This document shows positions 40,890-48,765 of a stretch of 57,690 nt of DNA, one piece after another. The stretch covers positions 3,106 to 60,795 of the forward strand of contig VAWK01000030.1 of NCBI GenBank assembly GCA_005885515.1. Direction: 5' to 3'. The DNA is from Actinomycetota bacterium. GTDB lineage: Bacteria; Actinomycetota; Thermoleophilia; Solirubrobacterales; Solirubrobacteraceae. Numbering within the stretch: the stretch's first letter is position 1; every line of letters starts with the position of its first letter. The position numbers and the translations under genes were made by a program. The notes under the pieces are model-generated. The model was not told the origin of the DNA and made no database searches. It saw only the letters and a program-made list of their open reading frames with translations.

Positions 40890-40968
40890 ACTGGCAGCCG
40901 AGCTATCTCACACCGCGTGAGACCCCTGGCTTTGCGTCCCCGGCTCGCGCTGGGTTTGCCCTTGCAGT
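40890..40968 (-). ncRNA. Cyclic di-GMP-I (GEMM-I) riboswitch
   Basis: Minus-strand reading gives the diagnostic GEMM-I blocks in order: GGGCAAACC (40961-40953), a P2 stem capped by the GNRA tetraloop GCGA (40948-40945), GGACGCAAAGCC (40939-40928), P3 stem TCTCAC/GTGAGA (40922-40917 with 40911-40906), and the receptor-side ATAGCTCGGCTGCC (about 40906-40893). P1 closes as ACTG/CAGT (40968-40965 with 40893-40890). The P2 tetraloop and the P3 receptor are the family's ligand-stabilised tertiary contact. The element lies in the 327-bp gap between the Rrf2 regulator and cysK, ahead of the 27-residue ORF. Ligand identity (c-di-GMP versus cGAMP) is not decided here. Confidence 0.85.
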
Positions 40969-41051
40969 CTCTGTTTGCATCCGGCTTATCGGTTGCTTGC
41001 GGCAGGAGCTGGAGCGACCCTAGGCGCAAGCCGACAAAAAAGCGCCGCGTT

Positions 41052-41444
41052 TTAGATGTGGTACATCGTCGCGCCCGCGTCGCGGCGCTCGCGCTCGACC
41101 ACGTCGGCGATCGTGATGTGCGCCAGCACCTCGCGGGTCGCCTCGGCGGCGTCGGCAAACACGCCCTGGGCGTCGCGGCCGAGCGGGCCATCCAACAGCT
41201 CGACGACCTCGAGCACGGTCACGCTCGCCGGCTGGCGCGCGAAGCGGTAGCCCCCCTTGACGCCGCGCTGGGAGCTGATGATCCCGGCGCGCCGCAGCAC
41301 CGCGAACAGCTGCTCGAGGAACTGCACCGGCACGTCCCGGCGGCGGGCCAGTTCGCCGATCGGCACCGGCTCAGAGCCGCCGCTGCGCGCGAGCTCGGCG
41401 AGCGCGAGAACGGCGTAGGGCGACTTACTGGTGATCGAGATCAT
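41052..41444 (-). CDS. Rrf2-family regulator, CymR-like (cysteine metabolism)
   Basis: 130 residues. Winged helix-turn-helix start MISITSKSPYAVLALAELAR, with LARRRDVPVQFLEQLFAVLRRAGII and SQRGVKGGYRFAR wing. The three Fe-S cysteines of IscR/NsrR are absent, as in CymR. The chain ends ...GATMYHI, resembling the aromatic-Ile end of Bacillus CymR (which, as I recall, ends in MFYI) that complexes with CysK. With cysK-cysE directly downstream, a role as cysteine/sulfur repressor is likely. ATG at 41444 lies 45 nt after the HDOD-LuxR stop. Confidence 0.8.
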   Translation of the reverse strand: MISITSKSPYAVLALAELARSGGSEPVPIGELARRRDVPVQFLEQLFAVLRRAGIISSQRGVKGGYRFARQPASVTVLEVVELLDGPLGRDAQGVFADAAEATREVLAHITIADVVERERRDAGATMYHI

Positions 41445-41489
41445 CGCGCGGTGCGGCGCGGCGGCGCCGGAGGACGCGATGGTAATGCG

Positions 41490-42638
41490 CTACAGCCAGC
41501 CGCGCTCGGAGGCGATCAGCACGGCCTGGGCGCGGTCGACGGCACCGAGCTTGCCGTAGATGTTGTGCAGGTGCGTGCGCACCGTGCTCGTGGAGAGCGT
41601 GAGCTCGTGGGCGATCTGCTTGTAGACCTTGCCCTCGGCGAGCCGTTGCAGGACGCCGAGCTCGCGTGCGGACAGCGGGCACGGATCGACGTGGCGCCTG
41701 CGCTGGACGGGCCCGCTCGGCAGCTCGTACATCACTCGCCTGAGCTCCTCGGGGCCGAGCCCCACCGTGCGCGCGCTGCGCAGCAGCTCGCTCGGCGACA
41801 CGGGCGCGCCCTGTTCGTAGTGCGCGAGCATGTCGGCCAGGCGGATGAAGGCGGCCTCGCCCTCGACCTCCGGGTTGTGGTGGCGCTCGATCGTCGTGGC
41901 GATGGTCGCCGGCAGACCCCAGCGGCGCACGAGCACGCCCCCGACGAGCGCATGGTCGACGCCGAGCTCGCGGCGCTCCCGATGGACCCGGTCCTCGGGA
42001 GTCTTGGCGCCGCGGTGCACCTGGGCCGGGTAGCCGGGATAGGCGAACAGCAGCACGAGCTTGCCGACGTCGTGCAGCAGGCTGGTGACCGTGAGCCGGT
42101 CGCGGTGCTCATAGCCCACTTCGCCGGCCACGCGGTCAGCCGCATGCTGCGTGGCCAGCGCGTGCAGGCGGAAGCGCTCGGGTGCCCCCTCCCAGACGCC
42201 GGAGCGCTCGAAGAAGTCAAACGTGCGCACGCGCGCCGCCAGCGCGTGCACGGTCTTGGGCGTGAGCAGATCGACTGCACCGACCACCGTGTCGACGCGG
42301 CCGCGGCCGGCCTGGGCCTGGTTTGCCATGCGCAGCACGGCGATGATCAGCGCCACGTCGGACTCCACCGCACCGACCACGTCGGCGGTGGCGACGTGGT
42401 CCTTGGAGATGACCGTAAGCAGGCGGTCGCGCGACTCCGCGAGCGCCGGAAACGCCTCGAGCGCTTCGAAGGCCATCGTCAGGCGACGACCGTGCCCCTC
42501 GTTCTGATGGCGCTCGGCCGTGGGAGCGCTGGTGGCGGCGCGGCGTGAGCCGTCCGCCCCGCGGCGCTCGGCGGGCGCCGTTGGCTTCTGCTTTGGCTTT
42601 TGCGTTGAAGCGGTTGCCGGCATTCGTCGCGTCCCCAC
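41490..42638 (-). CDS. HDOD-domain signalling protein with C-terminal LuxR-type DNA-binding domain
   Basis: 382 residues. Residues 1-54 are a basic low-complexity tail; residues about 55-270 form an HDOD domain (LRMANQAQAGRGRVDTVVGA; HD at 189-190 in SLLHDVGKLVLL; IERHHNPEVEGEAAFIRLAD). Residues about 318-382 are a LuxR/GerE helix-turn-helix (LSARELGVLQRLAEGKVYKQIA, STSTVRTHLHNIYGKLGAVDR). This joins a nucleotide-signalling-type domain with transcription control, next to a c-di-GMP-I riboswitch. GTG 42638 and ATG 42476 (MAFEALEAF) are both possible starts. Confidence 0.82.
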   Translation of the reverse strand: MGTRRMPATASTQKPKQKPTAPAERRGADGSRRAATSAPTAERHQNEGHGRRLTMAFEALEAFPALAESRDRLLTVISKDHVATADVVGAVESDVALIIAVLRMANQAQAGRGRVDTVVGAVDLLTPKTVHALAARVRTFDFFERSGVWEGAPERFRLHALATQHAADRVAGEVGYEHRDRLTVTSLLHDVGKLVLLFAYPGYPAQVHRGAKTPEDRVHRERRELGVDHALVGGVLVRRWGLPATIATTIERHHNPEVEGEAAFIRLADMLAHYEQGAPVSPSELLRSARTVGLGPEELRRVMYELPSGPVQRRRHVDPCPLSARELGVLQRLAEGKVYKQIAHELTLSTSTVRTHLHNIYGKLGAVDRAQAVLIASERGWL

Positions 42639-42720
42639 TCGGGAGCGCCGACCTCGCGCCGGTCACTCCACGTAGCCTCCTATCGGCAGCCCATGCCAAA
42701 CGGTTGAGCGCGGGCAGCCG

Positions 42721-44097
42721 TCAGCCGGCGCCCAGCGCCGCGTCGATGCGCCGCAGCGTCTCCTCGCGGCCGAGCAGCGCGACGCTCTCGAAGATGCCCG
42801 GCGAGACGGTGGTGCCCGAGATCGCTACACGCAGCGGCTGGTAGACCTCGCCCGGCTTCAGCCCGCGGCGCTCGGCGATCGCCTGCAGGGCCGCTCCCAC
42901 GGACTCCTCGTCGAAGCCCTCGGCGCCTGCCAGCGCCTGGCGCACATCCGCGAGCGTCGCGCGCCCCGCCTCGCCCAGCCAGCGCTCGCGCGCTTTGGGG
43001 TCATCGCGCAAGCCATCCAGCAGGGCCCCCGCCAGCGGCCAGAACTCGGCGAGCGTGTGGATCTTCTCCTGGCTGATCTCCACCGCGCGCTGCAAACGCT
43101 CATCCCCGGCCGCCTCGGGGTGGCCGCTGTTGCGCAGGAAGGAGGCCAGGCGGGCACCCAGCTGGTCCGCCGGCTGCGCCCTTATGTAGACGCCGTTGAG
43201 CCATCGCAGCTTGACCTCGTCGAAGCGCGCGGGATTGCGGCTGACCTGCTCGAGCTCAAAGCGCGCCACGAGCTCCTCGGTGGAGAGCACGGTGCTGTCA
43301 TCCCCGCTGCCCCAGCCCAGCAGCGCGAGGTAGTTGCGCACCGCCTCCGGCAGGTATCCCGCCTCGCGCAGCTCCGCGAGCGAGGCGGCGCCGTGGCGCT
43401 TGGACAGCTTGCGGCCGTCGGGGCCATGCAGCAGCGGCAGGTGCGCGTAAAGCGGCGGCTGCGCCCGCCCGCCGAGGCCTGCCGCGAGCGCGGCTTCCAG
43501 CACCAGCAGCTGCTTGGGCGTGTTGGAGAGGTGGTCCTCGCCGCGCACCACGTGCGTGATGCGGGCGTCCAGGTCGTCGATCGAGACCGCGAAGTTGTAG
43601 AGCACCGAGCCGTCCGCGCGCGCGATCACGGGGTCGTCGAGATGCAGGTGCTCGAAGCGGGTCTCGCCGCGGATCAGGTCGTGCACGACCGTCGCGCCCT
43701 CCTCGGGGACGCGCAGGCGCACCGCTCCGCCCGTCTCCGGCTCGCCCCGGAAGCCGCGCTCGGCTCCGTGGCGGCGCTTGTAGGCCTTCACGTCCTCGGC
43801 GGTGGCGTTGCTGTGGTAGGCGTGGCCCGAGTCCAGCAGCGCCTGGAGCGCCTCCTGGTGGCGGCCGCTGCGCTCGCTCTGAAAGATCGGCCCCTCGTCC
43901 CAGTCGAGCTCCAGCCAGCGCAGGGAATCGATGATCTGGGCGACGTTCTCGGGGCTCGAGCGGTCGCGATCGGTGTCCTCGATGCGCAGCACGAGCTCTC
44001 CTCGCTCGTGGCGCGCGAGCAGCCAGTTGAACAGTGCCGTCCTCGCCCCGCCGATGTGCAGCGCGCCGGTCGGCGAGGGGGCGAAGCGCACCCTCAT
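42721..44097 (-). CDS. gltX: Glutamyl-tRNA synthetase (GltX, probably non-discriminating)
   Basis: 458-residue class I synthetase. HIGH-type motif HIGG at 14-17 after MRVRFAPSPTGAL, LRIEDTDRDRSSPE, KMSKS-type KLSKRHG, and an anticodon-binding C-terminal helical domain. Because gatCAB is present, it probably also charges tRNA-Gln with Glu, but discrimination cannot be read here. ATG at 44097 gives the canonical N-terminus; a GTG 27 nt upstream is possible. Confidence 0.95.
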   Translation of the reverse strand: MRVRFAPSPTGALHIGGARTALFNWLLARHERGELVLRIEDTDRDRSSPENVAQIIDSLRWLELDWDEGPIFQSERSGRHQEALQALLDSGHAYHSNATAEDVKAYKRRHGAERGFRGEPETGGAVRLRVPEEGATVVHDLIRGETRFEHLHLDDPVIARADGSVLYNFAVSIDDLDARITHVVRGEDHLSNTPKQLLVLEAALAAGLGGRAQPPLYAHLPLLHGPDGRKLSKRHGAASLAELREAGYLPEAVRNYLALLGWGSGDDSTVLSTEELVARFELEQVSRNPARFDEVKLRWLNGVYIRAQPADQLGARLASFLRNSGHPEAAGDERLQRAVEISQEKIHTLAEFWPLAGALLDGLRDDPKARERWLGEAGRATLADVRQALAGAEGFDEESVGAALQAIAERRGLKPGEVYQPLRVAISGTTVSPGIFESVALLGREETLRRIDAALGAG

Positions 44098-44149
44098 CGT
44101 GTTCGCCCATTCATGCGTCAGCACACAGGCGTCGTGGGCGTGTGTTCTG

Positions 44150-44175
44150 GCGTGTCAGAGCCAAATCTGGCACGC
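44150..44175. promoter_or_regulatory. Inverted repeat operator candidate between gltX and nfo
   Basis: GCGTGTCAGA-(6)-TCTGGCACGC, 10-bp arms with one mismatch, centred in the 114-bp divergent intergenic region. The geometry suits a dimeric repressor or activator acting on one or both genes. Confidence 0.4.
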
Positions 44176-44197
44176 AGCGGCCCTCACGGCTAACGCT

Positions 44198-44203
44198 CAT
44201 AAT
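44198..44203 (+). promoter_or_regulatory. Leaderless -10 box for nfo
   Basis: CATAAT, one base from TATAAT, ends 8 nt before the ATG. Confidence 0.5.
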
Positions 44204-44211
44204 CGGCTCGC

Positions 44212-45135
44212 ATGCTAATTGGCGCGCACGTCTCGCCCGCGGGCGGGCTGGCGAGAGCGATCGAACGCGGCGTCGAGCGCGGCTGTCGCGCGATCCAGAT
44301 CTTCAACCAGTCCCCGCGCATGTGGAGACCGTCCACGTACCGCGAGGCCGACGTTGAGGCCTTCCGCCGCGCGATGGCTGACAGCCCGGTCGACGCGGTG
44401 CTGATCCACACCGTTTACCTGCTGAACTGCGCCAGCGAGGACGCCGAGATCCGCGCGAAATCGCTGGCCTCGCTCGTGCACTCGCTGCGAGCCGGCCAGG
44501 CGCTCGGCGCGCGCGGCGTGGTCCTGCACGCCGGCTCGGCCAAGCGGGGGGACGCGGCCCACGCGATCAGGCGCGCGGGAGAGACGATTCGCCGCGCACT
44601 GGCCGAAAGCGAGAGGTGCCAGCTGCACCTGGAGAACACCGCCGGCGCCGGCGGCACGCTCGGGCGCACGCTGGAGGAGCTGGCCGAGCTGCTTGCCGCG
44701 GCCGGCGGGAGCCGGCGGCTGCGAGTGTGCCTCGATTCGTGTCACCTGCTCGCCTCCGGCTATGACATTCGCACGCCCGCCGGGATGGACGCGCTGGTGC
44801 GCGAGATCGCGGCGAGGGTCGGATTGGAGCGGATCGGCTCGCTGCATCTCAACGACTCGCAGGCGCCGCTTGGCTCCAACCGCGACCGCCACGCCAACAT
44901 CGGGCAGGGGCAGCTGGGCCAGCGGGGATGCGCCGCCTTCCTTGGCACGCCTGCCCTGCAGCAGCTGCCCTGCGTGCTCGAGACACCCGGCGAGAAACGC
45001 GGCGGGGCCAAGCGCGAGGAAGTCCAGCTCGCCGTTCGGCTGCACGAGCGTGGTGTGGCAGCGCGCAGGCGCGCGAGCGCGCGGGCGGCTGCGGCGAGCG
45101 CCTCAGCCGGCCGCGGCGGATACAAACGGCGCTAG
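44212..45135 (+). CDS. nfo: Endonuclease IV (apurinic/apyrimidinic endonuclease)
   Basis: 307-residue TIM-barrel AP endonuclease with a trinuclear zinc centre. MLIGAHVSPAGGLARAIERG start, IQIFNQSPRMWR, IHTVYLLN, VVLHAGSAKRG, LHLENTAGAGG, VCLDSCHLLASGYDIRT, HLNDSQAPLGSNRDRHANIGQGQLG, and LETPGEKR are all present. The last 33 bp overlap dnaE on the opposite strand, and the final 35 residues are an Ala/Arg-rich tail. Confidence 0.95.
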   Translation: MLIGAHVSPAGGLARAIERGVERGCRAIQIFNQSPRMWRPSTYREADVEAFRRAMADSPVDAVLIHTVYLLNCASEDAEIRAKSLASLVHSLRAGQALGARGVVLHAGSAKRGDAAHAIRRAGETIRRALAESERCQLHLENTAGAGGTLGRTLEELAELLAAAGGSRRLRVCLDSCHLLASGYDIRTPAGMDALVREIAARVGLERIGSLHLNDSQAPLGSNRDRHANIGQGQLGQRGCAAFLGTPALQQLPCVLETPGEKRGGAKREEVQLAVRLHERGVAARRRASARAAAASASAGRGGYKRR

Positions 45136-48100
45136 CGCGTGTTCGAGCTCGGCGCGCAGCGTGGCGGTGTGCTGCACCCTGTAGGCGGCGCCAAACCTGA
45201 GCGTGCGCGTGCCCGCGCTCGTGTGCACGTCGAGCAGCACCTCGGCGGACCCGGGACAGTCCTCGATCGCGGCCTTCAGCTCCTCGATCGCGCCATCTCC
45301 GATGCGGCCGGCATCGACGCGCAGGTGAAGCGGCCGCGCGAGGGCGATCGCGGCCTGACTCTGCGCCCGCGCCTGTGCCCGCGCCCGCGCGATCTCCTCC
45401 GCTGAGGGCGCGAACCGCTCGACGGTCTGGGCCACCAGGCAGGTCTTGCCCGCTTCCTTGTGATCAACGCGCCCCTTCACCAGCACCACCTCATCGACGG
45501 CCAGCGCCGCCTCGTGCTCGGCGAGCGCGCCACCGAACACCAGCACCTCGACCGCGCCCGACAGGTCGTCTAGCGTGGCGAACATCATCGGATCGCCGTT
45601 GCGGGTACGAATCCGCTTGGCCTCCACGATGATGCCGCCGACGGTCACGCACTCCTTGTCGCGTCGCGCCGGCAGGGCGCTCAGCGGACAATCCACCCGC
45701 GCCCGAAGAGTCTCGCGCAGGGGCTTGAGCGGGTGGGCCGAGACGAACAGCCCGATCGCTTCCTTCTCGGCCGCCAGCAGCTGCGCCTGGTCGAACTCCT
45801 CCGGCGGGACCGGCGGGTGCACCGGGCGCGAGATCCCGCCGCCGCCAGCCGCGCCAGCCACCGCGAGCCCGTGCTCATCTCCCTCGCGCGCGCGCTCGCC
45901 GTCCGCGGCGTCGCCCGCCGGCTCCAGATCGAAGATCGAGCCCTGGCCGATGAGCGCGTCCTGCTGGGCCTTCTGCCCGGCCCCCTGGGCCTGCTCGAGG
46001 ACCGCGAGCATGCCCTTGCGGCTCGCGCCGGTGGAGCCGAACGCCCCGCACTTGATCAGCGCCTCGATCGCCTTCTTGTTGACGGCGCGGGCATCCACTC
46101 GTTCGCAGAAATCCCACAGCGAGGTGAACTTGCGCTCGGCGCGCGCCTGCTTGATCGCCTCGACCGCCTGATGCCCGACGCCCTTCACCGCGTCGAGACC
46201 GAAGCGGATGTTGCCCGCCGCGCCCGGCGCATCGGGCGAGCGCTCGCCGGATGCGGCCGCCTCGACGGCGAAGGCGTGATCGGAGGTGTTCACGTCCGGC
46301 GGCAGGATCTCGATCCCCATCTCCTCGCAGCGCGCGACGAAGAACGGAACCTTGTCCTTCGTGGACATCACCGATGAGATCAGCGCGGCCATGTACTCGG
46401 CCGGATAGTTCGCCTTCAGCCACGCCGTGCGATAGGAGATCAGCGCATAGCAGGCGGCGTGCGACTTGTTGAACGAGTAGTCGGCCGATCGCTCGTTCGT
46501 CTGCCACAGCATCTCGATCACGTCCTCGCGCGTGCCCGAGGCGCGACAGCCGGCGATGAACTCCGGCTTGAGCGCGGCCATCGCCGCGCGTTTCTTCTTG
46601 CCGATCGCCTTGCGCAGGTCGTCGGCCTTGGCGCTGGAGAAGCCGGCGAGCTCCTTGGCGATCTGCATCGCCTGCTCCTGGTAGAGGATCACGCCCTTGG
46701 AAGGCGCGAGGATCGGCCGCAGGCGCTCGTCCGAGTAGGAGATCGTGTTGGGATCGTGCTTGCCCTTGGCATACACCGGTATCTGGTCCATCGCCCCCGG
46801 CCGGTACAGCGCCCCGAGCGCGATGAGGTCGTTGAACTCATCGGGGCGCACCTTCTTGAGCGCCTCGCGCATGCCCTCTGACTCGAACTGGAACACCCCG
46901 GTCGAGTCGCCGCGGGAGAGCATCTGATACGTGCGCGCGTCGTCCAGCGGCAGCGTGGTCATGTCCGGACGCTCTCCGGTGGAGCGCTCGATGATGTCCA
47001 GCGCGTCCTCGATCACGTCGAGGTTGCGCAGGCCCAGCAGGTCCATCTTGAGCATGCCGATTTGCTCGATCGGCTGCATCGAGAACTGGGTCACCGTGCG
47101 AAAGCTGCGCTCGCCGGACTCGTTTGTGCCGGCGTCGGCGAGCTGCAAGGGGACGATGTCGGTGAGCGGCCGGTCCGCGATCACCACACCCGCGGCGTGG
47201 ATCGAGGAGTTGCGCACGATGCCCTCGAGCCCGCGCGCCACGTCGATGATCTGGCGCGCGGTCGGATCCTCGTCGCAGGCCTGGCGCAGCGGCTCGCCAC
47301 CCTTCAGGCAGTCCTCGAAAGACGGCGCCCGGCCCATGATCGGATCCGGGATCAGCTTCGCCAGGCGGTCGCCGATGGCGTAATCCAAGCCCAGCACGCG
47401 CGCCGCGTCGCGCGTCGCCGCGCGCGGGAACATCTTGCCGAACGTGACGATCTGCGCCACGCAATCGCGACCGTACTTCTCGATCACGTAGCGCAGCACC
47501 CGCTCGCGGCCGCGCACCGAGAAGTCGATGTCGATGTCCGGCATCGACACGCGCTCGGGGTTCAGGAAGCGCTCGAACAGCAGCCCATAGCGCAGCGGGT
47601 CGACGTCGGTGATGGCCAGGCAGTAGGCGACGATCGAGCCGGCGGCCGAGCCACGACCGGGCCCCACCGCGATGCCGTTCTCCTTGGCGAACTTGACGAA
47701 GTCCCACACGATCAAAAAGTAGGCGTTGAAGCCCATGCGGTCGATCACTTCCAGCTCCATCTCCATCCGCTGCGCGGCTGCCGCCGGAGCCGGGTCGCCG
47801 TAGCGCAGGCGCAGCCCCTCCTTCACGCGCGCGCGCAGGTAGTCGCGCTCGGAGCTTCCGTCGGGTGTCTGGAAGTTGGGGATCAGCTGCTTGCCAAGCT
47901 CGTGCTGCACCGAGCAGCGCTCGGCGATCTCCAGCGTGCTCGCGAGCGCCTCGGGCCACTCGGCGAAGGCGCTTGCCATCTCCTCGCAGTCACGCAGGTA
48001 GAACTGGTTGCTTTCGAATGTCAGCTTGGGCGCCGCGAGCGTGCTCTTGGTCTGCACGCACAGCAGCGCCGTGTGATGGTCGTAGTCCTCGCGCCGCAGG

Positions 48101-48729
48101 TAGTGCACGTCTCCGGTGCCCACCAGGCTGCCGCCGAGCTCGCGGGCGATGCGCACGATGCCCTCGTTGCACTTCTCCTGCGCCGCCAGCCCGTTCTTCT
48201 GCAGCTCGAAGTACACGTTCTCGCGGCCGAACACCTCCTGCAGCTCCTGCGCGTGCGCGCGCGCGTCCTGCTCGCGCTCCTCGAGCAAGCGCTGGCAGAA
48301 GCGGGAGGCCAGGCAGCCCGTGAGCGCGATCACGCCTTGTGCGTGGCGCTCCATCAGGCCCAGGTCCACGTTCGGCTTGCCGCGCTGCAGGCCCTGCAGA
48401 AAGCCGGCCGAGGACAGCTTTACGAGATTGCGATAGCCCTCGTCGTCACTGGCCAGCAGGGTCAGGTGGTTGCGCTCTGTCCTGTCCTGCGCCGGCGCCG
48501 CGTGGTCGTCGACGAAGTAGACCTCACAGCCGATGATCGGCTTGACGCCGTGCTTGCGGCAGGCGTTGTACAGCTCCACCGCGCCGTTCATCACTCCGTG
48601 ATCGGTCAGACCGAGCGCCGGCTGGCCGAACTGCGCGGCGCGGGCGGCGAGATCCTCGATCTTGCAGGCGCCGTCGAGCAGCGAGTACTCGGAGTGCACG
48701 TGCAGATGGGCGCAGGGGTCTGATCTCAC
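45103..48729 (-). CDS. dnaE: DNA polymerase III alpha subunit
   Basis: 1208-residue C-family replicative polymerase. N-terminal PHP domain (HLHVHSEYSLLDGA; GLTDHGVMNGAVELY; DVHYLRREDYDHH), palm with GPGRGSAAGSIVAYCL and catalytic PDIDIDFSVRGRERV, fingers with KGVILYQEQAMQIA, helix-hairpin-helix region and OB-fold (GGIIVEAKRIRTRNGDPMMFATLDDLSG). The GTG at 48729 starts RSDPCAHLHVHSEYS and is 10 nt after TAACAT. The PHP metal-binding residues seem preserved, so proofreading by this subunit is possible. Confidence 0.96.
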   Translation of the reverse strand: MRSDPCAHLHVHSEYSLLDGACKIEDLAARAAQFGQPALGLTDHGVMNGAVELYNACRKHGVKPIIGCEVYFVDDHAAPAQDRTERNHLTLLASDDEGYRNLVKLSSAGFLQGLQRGKPNVDLGLMERHAQGVIALTGCLASRFCQRLLEEREQDARAHAQELQEVFGRENVYFELQKNGLAAQEKCNEGIVRIARELGGSLVGTGDVHYLRREDYDHHTALLCVQTKSTLAAPKLTFESNQFYLRDCEEMASAFAEWPEALASTLEIAERCSVQHELGKQLIPNFQTPDGSSERDYLRARVKEGLRLRYGDPAPAAAAQRMEMELEVIDRMGFNAYFLIVWDFVKFAKENGIAVGPGRGSAAGSIVAYCLAITDVDPLRYGLLFERFLNPERVSMPDIDIDFSVRGRERVLRYVIEKYGRDCVAQIVTFGKMFPRAATRDAARVLGLDYAIGDRLAKLIPDPIMGRAPSFEDCLKGGEPLRQACDEDPTARQIIDVARGLEGIVRNSSIHAAGVVIADRPLTDIVPLQLADAGTNESGERSFRTVTQFSMQPIEQIGMLKMDLLGLRNLDVIEDALDIIERSTGERPDMTTLPLDDARTYQMLSRGDSTGVFQFESEGMREALKKVRPDEFNDLIALGALYRPGAMDQIPVYAKGKHDPNTISYSDERLRPILAPSKGVILYQEQAMQIAKELAGFSSAKADDLRKAIGKKKRAAMAALKPEFIAGCRASGTREDVIEMLWQTNERSADYSFNKSHAACYALISYRTAWLKANYPAEYMAALISSVMSTKDKVPFFVARCEEMGIEILPPDVNTSDHAFAVEAAASGERSPDAPGAAGNIRFGLDAVKGVGHQAVEAIKQARAERKFTSLWDFCERVDARAVNKKAIEALIKCGAFGSTGASRKGMLAVLEQAQGAGQKAQQDALIGQGSIFDLEPAGDAADGERAREGDEHGLAVAGAAGGGGISRPVHPPVPPEEFDQAQLLAAEKEAIGLFVSAHPLKPLRETLRARVDCPLSALPARRDKECVTVGGIIVEAKRIRTRNGDPMMFATLDDLSGAVEVLVFGGALAEHEAALAVDEVVLVKGRVDHKEAGKTCLVAQTVERFAPSAEEIARARAQARAQSQAAIALARPLHLRVDAGRIGDGAIEELKAAIEDCPGSAEVLLDVHTSAGTRTLRFGAAYRVQHTATLRAELEHALAPFVSAAAG

Positions 48730-48739
48730 CGTTTCAAGG

Positions 48740-48745
48740 ATGTTA
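48740..48745 (-). promoter_or_regulatory. Candidate -10 box for dnaE
   Basis: TAACAT, 10 nt before the GTG and only 21 nt after the preceding coiled-coil gene's stop. Confidence 0.45.
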
Positions 48746-48765
48746 GGTGTCGCGGCGGCGGCCGA

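Noticed and set aside
41038..41056. Intrinsic terminator after the Rrf2 gene (A-tract and GCGCCGCG beside a T-tract)
   Set aside because: Only the A/T ends pair; the GC centre does not form a stem, so it is not a convincing terminator on either strand.
42661..42700. TTGGCATGGGCTGC as a sigma-54 promoter ahead of the HDOD-LuxR gene
   Set aside because: GG-to-GC spacing is about 2 bp too short for -24/-12, and no sigma-54 activator is seen in this window.
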